Positions 31,570 through 39,402 of a stretch of DNA of 62,887 nucleotides are shown in pieces. The number at the start of each line of letters is the position of its first letter. Position 1 is the first letter of the stretch. The stretch comes from Gemmatimonadota bacterium (GTDB lineage Bacteria > Gemmatimonadota > Gemmatimonadetes > Longimicrobiales > Gaopeijiaceae), in contig JAJDXM010000011.1 of the NCBI GenBank assembly GCA_022823225.1, forward strand, positions 1 to 62,887, in the 5' to 3' direction. A program made the translations under genes and the position numbers. The notes beneath the pieces are model-generated. The model had not been told where the DNA came from. It saw only the letters and a program-made list of their open reading frames with translations, and did no database searches.

Positions 31570-32406
31570 ATGAGGGTCGGGTTCCTCCATTCCCTCATCC
31601 GCAGGGACGAGAAGCTGCTGATCGCCGAGCTGCGGAGGCGCCGCGACATGGAGATCGTCTTCCTGGACGACCGCCGCCTCGTCTTCGACCTGGAGACGCG
31701 GCCGCCTGTGGACCTTGTGCTGGAGCGCTCCATCAACCACTCCCGCGCGATGCACGCGCTGCGCCTCTTCGAGGGGGTCGGCACGGCGTGCGTCAACGCC
31801 TACGAGGTCGCGCGGCGCTGCGGCGACAAGATCCTTACGGCCGCCTCGCTCCGCGATCACGGGGTGCCGCAGCCGGAGGTGCGGATCGCCTTCACGCCCG
31901 AGTCGGCGCTGGCGGCGGTCGAGGAGCTGGGGTACCCCGCCGTGCTCAAGCCCGCGGTGGGCTCGTGGGGCCGGCTCCTGTCGAGAGTGAACGACCGCGA
32001 CGCGGCCGAGACGGTCCTGGAGCACAAGGCGATCCTGGGGAGCTACCATCACTCGATCTTCTTCGTGCAGCAGTACGTGGAGAAGCGCGGCCGCGACATC
32101 CGCGCCTTCGTGGTGGGCGACGAGTGCGTCGCGGCGATCTACCGCACGTCGGATCACTGGATCACCAACACCGCACGGGGTGGCCGGGCGAGCAATTGCC
32201 CCGTGACGCCTGATCTCGCCGGGATCTCCCTGCGGGCCGCCCAGGCGATGGGCGGGGGCGTGCTGGCGGTCGACCTTTTCGAGACCGGCGGCGGGTTCCT
32301 CGTCAACGAGGTCAACTACACGATGGAGTTCCGGAACAGCATCGACGTGACGGGGGTGAACATCCCCGAGCGCATCGTGTCGTATCTGCGGAGAGCGGTG
32401 CCGTGA
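31570..32406 (+). CDS. lysX: LysW-glutamate/alpha-aminoadipate ligase LysX
   Basis: This ATP-grasp ligase attaches the amino acid to LysW. From ATG 31570 it is 278 aa. It shows NAYEVARRCGDKILT, YPAVLKPAVGSWGRLLSRV, YVEKRGRDIRAFVVGDE, HWITNTARGG and the C-terminal VDLFETGGGFLVNEVNYTMEF, closely parallel to Thermus LysX. An in-frame GTG at 31504 would add 22 unsupported residues. The stop codon overlaps the lysY GTG (GTGA). Substrate choice between lysine and arginine precursors cannot be read with certainty. Confidence 0.93.
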   Translation: MRVGFLHSLIRRDEKLLIAELRRRRDMEIVFLDDRRLVFDLETRPPVDLVLERSINHSRAMHALRLFEGVGTACVNAYEVARRCGDKILTAASLRDHGVPQPEVRIAFTPESALAAVEELGYPAVLKPAVGSWGRLLSRVNDRDAAETVLEHKAILGSYHHSIFFVQQYVEKRGRDIRAFVVGDECVAAIYRTSDHWITNTARGGRASNCPVTPDLAGISLRAAQAMGGGVLAVDLFETGGGFLVNEVNYTMEFRNSIDVTGVNIPERIVSYLRRAVP

Positions 32407-33467
32407 TCCGGGTCGCGATCGCGGGCGGCTCCGGATACGCGGGCGGCGAACTCCTGCGACTGCTGCTGGCCCACCCGGACGCCGAGGTGGCGCAGGTGAC
32501 CTCGGAGCGCCTCGCGGGGAAGTTCGTGCACCGCACCCACCCCAACCTCCGCGGCCTCACGCGGCTTCGGTACGTGTCGCTCAGCGAGCTGTCATCCTGC
32601 GACGTTGTCTTCTCGTGCCTGCCGCACGGCGCGTCCGCACGCCACATCGACCCCTTCCTCGCCAATGCGGAGCGCGTGGTGGACCTCGGCGCGGATTTCC
32701 GCTTGGGCGATGCCGGCGAATACGAGCGCTTCTACGGGGAGCCGCACCCGCGCCCCGACCTCCTTGGCCGCTTCGTCTACGGGATACCGGAGGTGAACCG
32801 GGAGGCGCTGCGGACGAGCCTGGTGGCGTGCGCGGGCTGCAACGCCACGGCCTCCGTCCTGGCGCTGCGCCCACTCTTCCTGGAACAGGTGGAGAAGTCG
32901 GTGGTGATCGAAGTGAAGGTCGGGTCCAGCGAAGCGGGCAATCGGGCGAGCGAGGCCAGCCACCACCCCGAGCGCAGCGGCGCGACGCGTTCCTACAAGC
33001 CCACCGGGCACCGCCACCAGGCCGAGATCCGGGCCGTGCTGGGCGGAACGGGGGCCGGTACAACCGGCGCCGGGCCGGGCGCGCCGGTGTGCGCCATCCA
33101 CTTGTCGGCCACCGCCGTCGAGATGGTGCGGGGGATCCTGGCCACTTGCCACGTCTTCGTGAACCGGGACATCGACGAGAAAGAGCTCTGGAAGATCTAC
33201 CGGCGCGCGTACGCCGATGAGCCGTTCGTGCGGATCGTGAAGGAGCGCACGGGTATCCACCGCTACCCGGACCCCAAGCTGCTGGCCGGGTCCAACTACT
33301 GCGACATCGGCTTCGAGAAGGATCCGCACGCGGGGCGGGTGGTGGTGATGGCCGCGATCGACAACCTGATGAAGGGCGCCGCGGGGCAGGCCGTCCAGGC
33401 GTTCAACATCATGCACGGGCTGCCGGAAAGACGCGCCCTGGAGTTCCCGGGGCTCCACCCGGCCTGA
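32403..33467 (+). CDS. lysY: LysW-aminoadipate/glutamate semialdehyde reductase (ArgC family)
   Basis: This NADPH-dependent reductase converts the LysW-bound acyl phosphate to the semialdehyde. The 354-aa protein has the Rossmann motif AGGSGYAGGELLRLL (7-21), CLPHGAS, and the catalytic cysteine in CAGCNATA (Cys146). SNYCDIGFE and VVMAAIDNLMKGAAGQAVQ follow near the C-terminus. It overlaps lysX by 4 nt. Operon position makes a LysW-linked substrate much more likely than free N-acetylglutamyl phosphate. Confidence 0.93.
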   Translation: MIRVAIAGGSGYAGGELLRLLLAHPDAEVAQVTSERLAGKFVHRTHPNLRGLTRLRYVSLSELSSCDVVFSCLPHGASARHIDPFLANAERVVDLGADFRLGDAGEYERFYGEPHPRPDLLGRFVYGIPEVNREALRTSLVACAGCNATASVLALRPLFLEQVEKSVVIEVKVGSSEAGNRASEASHHPERSGATRSYKPTGHRHQAEIRAVLGGTGAGTTGAGPGAPVCAIHLSATAVEMVRGILATCHVFVNRDIDEKELWKIYRRAYADEPFVRIVKERTGIHRYPDPKLLAGSNYCDIGFEKDPHAGRVVVMAAIDNLMKGAAGQAVQAFNIMHGLPERRALEFPGLHPA

Positions 33468-33494
33468 GGACGGCCGGAAGGGAGACAAGGGGTC

Positions 33495-34226
33495 GTGTGC
33501 CGCCTGCTCTGCGTCCGCTCCGGTGGCGATGGCTTCGAGATGGAGGAGCACCTGGCCGCGCTGGCCCGGATCGCCCGTGACAGCAGCGAGTACCAGGGAC
33601 ACGGCTGGGGGTGTGCGTGGCTTCCGGCGGAGGAGTCGCGCCGCGGCGGACAGGACGCGGCACCCCGGGCGGACGGCGCCGGCGTCACGGCCTCCGGCGG
33701 CGGCCGGCGGGGCCCCTGGCGCCTCTACCACGACATCGCGCCGATCTGGGCGGACGGGGGGCGGCCATCGGGCCGGGCGACGCTCCTGGTCGCCCACGCC
33801 CGCAGCGCGTTTCGCGACGAGGGCATTCGCGTCGAGAACAACATGCCGTTCACCGACGGCGAGCGGGTCTTCGCCTTCAACGGGGAGCTGCATGGGGTGC
33901 GCATCCGGGAGCGCGGCCGGATCGGCGCCGAGAAGGTCTTCAACTTCGTGAAGCGCTTCGACCGGGGAGACTTCGCGGCCGCGCTCGTCCTGGGTTTCGA
34001 TGCCATCGAGCGCCGGACCCGCCGCATGCGCGCCATGAACGTCGTCGTCGCCGACACCGGGCACCGGGTCCACTTCGCATCTCGCTTCCGCGAGAATCCA
34101 GCGTATTTTCAAATGCACATGGCGGTGGCGGATGGGGCCCAAATCCTCTGCTCCGAGCCCTATCCGGCCGCGGTCGCGCGGATGCGCTGGACTCCGGTCG
34201 CGAACGGCTACACCGGAACCCTCTGA
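33495..34226 (+). CDS. Class II glutamine amidotransferase-fold protein inside the lys operon
   Basis: The 243-aa product begins (V/M)-CRLLC, so after Met removal the N-terminal Cys would be an Ntn-hydrolase nucleophile. It also shows LLVAHARSAFRDE, ENNMPF, and the oxyanion-hole FNGELHG, as in EgtC/YafJ-type class II amidotransferases. No synthase domain follows. It lies between lysY (27-nt gap) and lysZ (18-nt gap) on the same strand, so it is cotranscribed with the LysW pathway. Free-standing enzymes of this fold hydrolyse gamma-glutamyl amides; here it may release product from LysW (inference). It could instead supply ammonia or serve an unrelated role. Confidence 0.85.
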   Translation: MCRLLCVRSGGDGFEMEEHLAALARIARDSSEYQGHGWGCAWLPAEESRRGGQDAAPRADGAGVTASGGGRRGPWRLYHDIAPIWADGGRPSGRATLLVAHARSAFRDEGIRVENNMPFTDGERVFAFNGELHGVRIRERGRIGAEKVFNFVKRFDRGDFAAALVLGFDAIERRTRRMRAMNVVVADTGHRVHFASRFRENPAYFQMHMAVADGAQILCSEPYPAAVARMRWTPVANGYTGTL

Positions 34227-34244
34227 GAAGACTGGGAGCTGCCA

Positions 34245-35036
34245 ATGCTTCTGATCAAGGTCGGTGGGGGAGCTAACATCAACCTCGACGGGATCGCGCG
34301 CGATGTCGCCGAGTTGGACGATCGGATCATCCTCGTGCACGGGGCGAATGCCGCGCGCAATGAACTGGCCGAGCGCCTCGGCGTGGAGATACGGGTCCTG
34401 ACGTCTGTCTCCGGGCACACCAGCGTATACTCCGACCAGGAGCTGATCGACCTCATGCTCATGGCGTATTCGGGGCTTCGCAACAAGCGGCTCGTCGAGC
34501 TGCTCCACCAGCACGGCGTGAACGCGATCGGCCTGACCGGCCTGGACGGTGCGCTGGTGCGCGGGATGCGCAACAAGGGGATTCGCGTCCGCGAAGGAGA
34601 CAAGACGCTGATCAAGCGGGACCTGTCCGGCAAGCCGGTCGCCGTCAACCGGAAGCTGGTGGGGTGGCTGCTGGACAACGGCTACACGCCGGTCATCACC
34701 TTCCCGGTGATCGACGAGCGCAATGTGGCGATCAACTCGGACAACGACGACATCGTGACCCTCCTGGCACTGGCGATGCAACCGGACTGGGTGATCCAGC
34801 TGATCGAGGCGCCGGGTTTCCTGGAGGACCCGGACGACCCCGAGTCCGTCGTGCCCGTGATACCGCCGCAGCAGCTGCCCCGGTGGGAACGCCGGGTGAC
34901 GGGCCGCATGAAGCGCAAGATGCACGCCATCCGCCAACTGGTGCAGCCCGGGTGTTCGAAGGTGCTGATCGCCGACGGGCGCACCGAGTCGCCGATCACG
35001 GACGCGATGGCGGGGAAGGGGACCGTGATCGGGTGA
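34245..35036 (+). CDS. lysZ: LysW-aminoadipate/glutamate kinase LysZ
   Basis: This amino-acid-kinase-family enzyme phosphorylates the side-chain carboxyl of the LysW-bound substrate. The 263-aa protein has LLIKVGGGANIN (1-14), LVHGANAARNELAE, the NKRLVELLHQHGVNAIGLTG segment, and the C-terminal GRMKRKMHAI and ADGRTESPI motifs, all close to Thermus LysZ and distinct from free-standing ArgB. It follows the amidotransferase-fold gene by 18 nt. Confidence 0.93.
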   Translation: MLLIKVGGGANINLDGIARDVAELDDRIILVHGANAARNELAERLGVEIRVLTSVSGHTSVYSDQELIDLMLMAYSGLRNKRLVELLHQHGVNAIGLTGLDGALVRGMRNKGIRVREGDKTLIKRDLSGKPVAVNRKLVGWLLDNGYTPVITFPVIDERNVAINSDNDDIVTLLALAMQPDWVIQLIEAPGFLEDPDDPESVVPVIPPQQLPRWERRVTGRMKRKMHAIRQLVQPGCSKVLIADGRTESPITDAMAGKGTVIG

Positions 35037-35089
35037 GCGGCGTGGCGCCGTCCAGGTCCGCGCGCGGGCGCCACCTCGCCCGACATGTG

Positions 35090-35105
35090 CATATGAGCAT
35101 ATGAG
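35090..35105 (+). repeat. Tandem CATATGAG repeat at the lysJ start
   Basis: Two perfect copies of CATATGAG (35090-35097, 35098-35105) lie at the start of lysJ. The first copy creates a three-codon minicistron, ATG AGC ATA TGA, beginning at 35093, whose stop codon overlaps the lysJ ATG at 35101. No Shine-Dalgarno sequence is visible, so translational coupling through this mini-ORF is possible. Confidence 0.5.
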
Positions 35106-36288
35106 CATGTTTTCGCCCGGAGCCGCTCGCAGCGTCGAGCGCCGCTACGCGCTCGAGGTCTTTCCGAAGCGCGACATCACGCTGGTGGAGGGGCGGGGCG
35201 CGGAGGTGCACGACGACCGCGGGCGCCGCTACATCGATTGCGTCGCCGGAATCGGTGTGGCGAGCATCGGGCACGGCAACCGGGCGGTCGCGGAGGCACT
35301 GTCCTCCCAGGCGCGCCGGATCGTCACCTGCCCGGGGATCTTCTACAACGACACGCGGGCCAGGCTGCTCGAGAAGCTGGCGTCGATTGCGCCGCCCGGT
35401 CTGACCCGCGGCTTTCTCTGCAACTCGGGGGCGGAGAGCGTCGAGGCGGCGATCAAGTTCGCGCGCCTGGCCACGGGACGCCCCGGGGTCGTGTCGGCGA
35501 TGCGCGGGTTCCACGGGCGCACCCTCGGAGCGCTCAGCGCAACCCACAAGAAAGAGTACCGCCAGGCATTCGAACCCCTGGTGCCCGGCTTCTCGTTCGT
35601 GCCGTTCAACAGACCCGGGAAGCTCCTGGATGCCGTTGGGGAGGAGACGGCTGCGGTCGTGATCGAGCCGGTGCAGGGCGAAGGCGGGATCCGGCCGGCG
35701 AGCGCCGAGTTTCTGCAGGCGGCGCGAGAGGCGTGCGACGACGCAGGGGCGCTCCTGGTCTTCGACGAGATCCAGACGGGTTTTTGCCGGACCGGCAGGA
35801 TGTTCGCGTGCGAGCACCACGAAGTCACCCCCGACATGCTCTGCCTGGCCAAGGCGATCGCGGGTGGCGTGCCGCTGGGCGCCGTGCTGGCGAACGGCCG
35901 GATCCGGCCGCCGCCCGGAAAGCACGGCACGACCTTCGGCGGCAATCCGCTGGTGTGCGCCGCGGCCCTTGCGGCAATCGAGTTCATGCAGGAAGAGCGT
36001 CTGGACGAGCGCGCGGCGGCCCTGGGGGCACGGTTCCGGGAGCGGTTCGAACCGAGGCTGCCCAGACGGGTGCGGGCGCTGCGGCAGGTGGGGCTGATGA
36101 TCGGGGTCGAGCTGCGGGAGCGGTGCCGTCCCCACATCGATGCGCTGGCGAAAGCGGGCGTCTTGGCGCTGCCGGCGGGCACGACGGTGATCCGGCTTCT
36201 GCCGCCGCTGGTGATCAAGGAAGAGCAGATCGACGAGGTGGTGGAGGTGCTGGTGCGGGTGCTGGGTTTACCGGGGCGGACGAAGTAA
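35101..36288 (+). CDS. lysJ: LysW-lysine/ornithine aminotransferase LysJ (ArgD-like)
   Basis: This class III PLP-dependent aminotransferase converts the LysW-bound semialdehyde to the amine using glutamate. The 395-aa protein has CNSGAESVEAAIK, the aspartate in VFDEIQTGFCRTG, and the Schiff-base Lys251 in LAKAIAGGVPLG, followed by GTTFGGNPLVCAAA. ATG 35101 is used here; ATG 35107 is an alternative. It is the last gene of the lys cluster; a LysK-type M20 hydrolase does not follow. Confidence 0.93.
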   Translation: MSMFSPGAARSVERRYALEVFPKRDITLVEGRGAEVHDDRGRRYIDCVAGIGVASIGHGNRAVAEALSSQARRIVTCPGIFYNDTRARLLEKLASIAPPGLTRGFLCNSGAESVEAAIKFARLATGRPGVVSAMRGFHGRTLGALSATHKKEYRQAFEPLVPGFSFVPFNRPGKLLDAVGEETAAVVIEPVQGEGGIRPASAEFLQAAREACDDAGALLVFDEIQTGFCRTGRMFACEHHEVTPDMLCLAKAIAGGVPLGAVLANGRIRPPPGKHGTTFGGNPLVCAAALAAIEFMQEERLDERAAALGARFRERFEPRLPRRVRALRQVGLMIGVELRERCRPHIDALAKAGVLALPAGTTVIRLLPPLVIKEEQIDEVVEVLVRVLGLPGRTK

Positions 36289-36310
36289 TCCGGCGGCGGG
36301 CGAAGAGGCG

Positions 36311-36366
36311 GGTCGACGGGGGTTCGACGAGGGCTGGACGGGGGCTCGACGGGGGCTCGGGCTGGC
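36311..36366 (+). repeat. Imperfect GC-rich direct repeats after lysJ
   Basis: Four to five degenerate copies of a unit close to TCGACGGGGGCT occur in a row (for example TCGACGGGGGTTCGACG, then GGACGGGGGCTCGACGGGG). They lie between lysJ and the next lipoprotein gene. They may be slippage products or a weak structured terminator; I see no coding function. Confidence 0.5.
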
Positions 36367-36448
36367 TCGGAAGCCATTGGAGTCCGTACAATGTCCTAGT
36401 GCAGCGGCAGCGGAGCGGCACGGGAAACTCCGGATTGGAGGCAGGATC

Positions 36449-37051
36449 ATGAAGTTCTTGAACGGCGCGTCGGTGATGTCGGCGGCATTGGCGCTCGTCC
36501 TCTTCGTCCTGATCGGCTGTGAGGGCCGGTCGGGCTCCGAGGAGGCCGGGGGCGACGAGGCCGAGGTGCAGATGGAGGACGTCAACCCCGCCATGGCCGC
36601 GGAGGCCGAAGAGAGCGAGGGGGAAGGCGGGGAGGCCCGGGGTGAAGAGCACGGCGAAGGCGGCGAGCACGCGGAGGGCGGCGAGCACGGCGAGGGTGGC
36701 GAGCACGGGGAGGAGGGCGAGCACGGCGAGGAGGGCGAGCACGGCGAGGAGGGCGAAGAAGGCGGCGAGTACATCGGTCGCGACGAGAGCTGGGACGCCA
36801 CCCGCCGCGGGATTCGCCTGACCCTCTCCTACGACGCGGACCGTGATGCCTTCGTGGGGATGGTGGAGAACACCACCGACACCACCGTGTGCGCCGTTCG
36901 GGTCGAGGTCCACCTGGCGGGCGGCACGGAGCTCGGACCCACGGAACGCCGGGACATCGCGGCCGGGCAGTCCGGCGCCGTCGAGTTGCCCGCAGGGGGC
37001 GAGGACTTCGAGAGCTGGACCGCGCACCCCGAGATGTCGGCCTGCGGATAG
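36449..37051 (+). CDS. Lipoprotein with Glu/Gly/His repeats and an FxLYD-like domain
   Basis: The 200-aa product has a signal peptide with lipobox FVLIGC (Cys24). An acidic region follows, then an array of GEHGE(G/E) repeats at residues 65-107 that alternates Glu, Gly and His. The C-terminal domain (about 120-200) contains FVGMVENTTDTTVCAVRVEVHL, which resembles FxLYD domains. GGAGG sits 7 nt before ATG 36449. Histidine/glutamate repeats suggest divalent-metal binding in the periplasm or on the surface. This is inference; I know no exact homologue. Confidence 0.75.
   Translation: MKFLNGASVMSAALALVLFVLIGCEGRSGSEEAGGDEAEVQMEDVNPAMAAEAEESEGEGGEARGEEHGEGGEHAEGGEHGEGGEHGEEGEHGEEGEHGEEGEEGGEYIGRDESWDATRRGIRLTLSYDADRDAFVGMVENTTDTTVCAVRVEVHLAGGTELGPTERRDIAAGQSGAVELPAGGEDFESWTAHPEMSACG
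36641..36769 (+). repeat. In-gene repeat encoding GEHGE units
   Basis: Near-identical 15-18-bp units (GGCGAGCACGGCGAGGAG type) are repeated seven or so times within the lipoprotein gene. They encode the Glu/Gly/His tract. Such arrays change copy number by slippage, so length may vary between strains. Confidence 0.75.
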
Positions 37052-37092
37052 GCTGCACGCACGCAGGGCAACCGCGGCGTGCGAGCTTACGT

Positions 37093-39123
37093 TCATCCCG
37101 GGGGCTGGTCCCCCAACTCCTCCAGCGCTCCCAGCGCAAGCAGCGGCGTCCAGCTCTGGAAGCGCTGCCCGCACCCTTCGCCTGTGCGTGAATCGAAGTT
37201 CTCGCGGCACATGCCGGTGCGGGCGCGGTCCCGCAGGAACATCTTGGCGCCCTTCCACGCAAGTTCGGCCGCCAGCTCGTTGAAGCCGTAGCGGCGCAGG
37301 CCCTGCAGCACCAGGTAGTTCATGGGCGGCCAGATCGAGCCGCGCCAGTACTGCTGGTCGGCAAAGGCGGGGTCGTTGCGCGGGATGGTGGGGAGCACCC
37401 ACTCTCCCCGGAAGCGGGCGGGGTCGCGCAGCGTCTCGATCATGCGCCGTGCCCGTCGCCGTGAGGGGATCCCGGCAATCAGGGGGAGGAAGTTCGAGGC
37501 GGCGATGCGCGTGGAGTGGCCGCCGGGGAGTTCGTCGAGGTAGAGGCCGGCGCGCTCCGACCACAGGACGCGGTTCATGGTCGCGGCGAGGCGGCCGTAG
37601 TCCGCCTCAAGGCGATGCGCGGTTGGCTCGTCGCCGAGAATCCGCGCGATCCGCGCGAGGCACTCCAGATCCAGCGCACGGTAGCTGCACAGATCGACGG
37701 CCGACATGGCGAGGACTTCCCTCCCGGGGTCCCACTCGGCCTCCTCCCAGAGCGGCAGGTCGTCCTGCCCCGATTCCCAGGCCGCGCGCTGGTGGCCGCT
37801 CGCCCCCTCCTCCCAGGGGGGCACGCGTCCGGGACCGGGCACAAGGTCCGTGTCGGAGCCCCACGCCAGCAGCCCGGGGGTGAGGCCCGCGCGGCGCGGG
37901 CGCCCGCCCTTGTCCGCCACCCACCAGTCCGACCAGGCGAGGAGGCCCGCGTAGGCGGCGGAGAGGGACTCGAGGTCCGGGTGGATCCGGTACAGCCTGA
38001 GCGCGGCGAACGACCCGACGGGTGGCTGGGAGCGGTCGGGGGTGCCGCCACGCCGGCTTCGCCAGTTGGGCACGTTTCCGTTCGGGTAGCGCGACTCGGT
38101 GCCGGCCAGGAGCGTCGACCAGGCGAGTTCGCCCGACGCCTGTGCGAACAGGAGCGCGTTGAAGAAGGTGTCCCAGCCGAAGATGGTCCAGTCGTCCGGT
38201 TCGCGAGAGTCAGCCGCGCCCGGGGCAGGCGGCCGGGGGAAGATCCAGCGGCGCCCGGCCGGCGTATAGAGGCGTCCGGTCTCCGGCTGGAGCAGCACCA
38301 TCCACATCAGGTTGTCGGCGATGCTCTCCACGAGCCCGGGATGGGCGGCGGCGCGCGGACGGCGGCGGCGCCACTCGGCGCGGGCGTGGTCGACCCATCG
38401 ATCCACCTCGCCCACCAGCCCCGCGGCCCTCGTGGCCGGGTCCGCTCCCCCCCACACGGCGACCATGGCCACGCGCCCGGCCTCCCCGTCGGCGACTTCG
38501 AGTCCCCTCGCCACCTCGCCACGGCCCGGATCCGGCGCCCGGCACCACTCCGTCCCGTCCGCGAACACGGCGACGATCTCCGCGGCGTTCAGCCGGGCGC
38601 GCCAGACCGGTGGGTCTCCGGCGGCCGTTGCAGCCCCGTGCGCAGGTCCCGTTCCGGTGTGGCCCGCGGTCGCCCCCGTCCCTCCGCCCCCCTCCCCGGC
38701 GGCCCACCCACGGTCCTCCGCCGCGTCCGCCGCTCCCGCCGCCCCGCCCTCCGCCTCCCACCGCCCCTCCCACCCCCACGGCGCGTCCCCGATCACCTCC
38801 AGGCGGCCCGGCGCCTTCACCGTGACCCGCAGCGCCACCGCATCCTCCCGGCGCGACCACTCCAGGACCAGCGTGCTCGCGGCGGGCGGCGCTTCGCGGC
38901 ACTCGAACTCCATTCGCGCGTACGAGCCGTCAGCCGCGTGGGGACCGACCCGCGACACCATCCGGTACCAGTCATCCAGATCCCGGCGCGCGCCGTCCGG
39001 TGTCACGAAGGCGATCCTGAGACCGACTCCGTCGTCCGGCCCGGCGGCGAAGACCAGACCGGCCCAGCGACGGGCCTCGAGGGCGCCGACGTGCATCATG
39101 GAGACCGATTGTAAAGTTTGCAT
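37093..39123 (-). CDS. MGH1/GH63-type six-hairpin glycosidase
   Basis: The C-terminal two thirds form an (alpha/alpha)6 glycosidase: WTIFGWDTFFNALLFAQASG, GNVPNWRSRRGG, ASNFLPLIAGIPS, and YWRGSIWPPMNYLVLQGL match GH63/mannosylglycerate-hydrolase-like enzymes. The N-terminal 230 residues look like a beta-sandwich with a Gly/Ala-rich linker. No signal peptide is seen, so it is probably cytoplasmic. ATG 39123 gives 676 aa; ATG 39099 is the alternative. There is no Shine-Dalgarno sequence, and the start codon lies inside an AT-rich repeated motif. Confidence 0.82.
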   Translation of the reverse strand: MQTLQSVSMMHVGALEARRWAGLVFAAGPDDGVGLRIAFVTPDGARRDLDDWYRMVSRVGPHAADGSYARMEFECREAPPAASTLVLEWSRREDAVALRVTVKAPGRLEVIGDAPWGWEGRWEAEGGAAGAADAAEDRGWAAGEGGGGTGATAGHTGTGPAHGAATAAGDPPVWRARLNAAEIVAVFADGTEWCRAPDPGRGEVARGLEVADGEAGRVAMVAVWGGADPATRAAGLVGEVDRWVDHARAEWRRRRPRAAAHPGLVESIADNLMWMVLLQPETGRLYTPAGRRWIFPRPPAPGAADSREPDDWTIFGWDTFFNALLFAQASGELAWSTLLAGTESRYPNGNVPNWRSRRGGTPDRSQPPVGSFAALRLYRIHPDLESLSAAYAGLLAWSDWWVADKGGRPRRAGLTPGLLAWGSDTDLVPGPGRVPPWEEGASGHQRAAWESGQDDLPLWEEAEWDPGREVLAMSAVDLCSYRALDLECLARIARILGDEPTAHRLEADYGRLAATMNRVLWSERAGLYLDELPGGHSTRIAASNFLPLIAGIPSRRRARRMIETLRDPARFRGEWVLPTIPRNDPAFADQQYWRGSIWPPMNYLVLQGLRRYGFNELAAELAWKGAKMFLRDRARTGMCRENFDSRTGEGCGQRFQSWTPLLALGALEELGDQPPG

Positions 39124-39137
39124 GACATTATGTAAAG
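39110..39137. promoter_or_regulatory. AT-rich operator-like motif, copy A
   Basis: TGT at 39110 and ACA at 39125-39127 are separated by exactly 12 bases. A second TGTAAAG follows 21 bp after the first. The motif overlaps the GH63 start codon (39123) and lies in the divergent region before the pseudo-receiver gene. It shares spacing and sequence with copies B-D. Confidence 0.55.
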
Positions 39138-39402
39138 TGGAGATTACAGTATTGACGAGGGGTTCGTACGCTGCGGCATCGCCAGACCGAAACAAGTGTA
39201 CGCGGAACTTCCCGGCGGAGTCGACCCCCGACCGATCCTCGTTGCCGACCTCTTCGACCGGACCGTGCTTCCGACGGTGACCCGGGATTGAGGCGGCGTT
39301 TTGCACGTATTGGACGTGAGATGTGTCTGTTAAGTACAAGAGGCAGAGTGTTTCCATGTTGCCCGAACGGGACTCCGGGCCCCTGTCCGAAAGGGAAGAT
39401 CG

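Noticed and set aside
28932-31796. 954-codon minus-strand frame opposite the M16 protease and NagB/PIG-L genes
   Set aside because: It is antisense to conserved catalytic domains and has no family similarity.
36641-36769. Possible CRISPR-like array
   Set aside because: Units are contiguous without spacers and are in frame within a lipoprotein gene, so this is a coding repeat. I saw no CRISPR array or cas gene in the window.
39301-39340. Sigma-70 promoter with TTGCAC or TTGGAC before the pseudo-receiver gene
   Set aside because: The nearest AT-rich hexamers sit at 14-15 or 23 nt spacing, which does not fit a normal promoter, so I did not annotate it.
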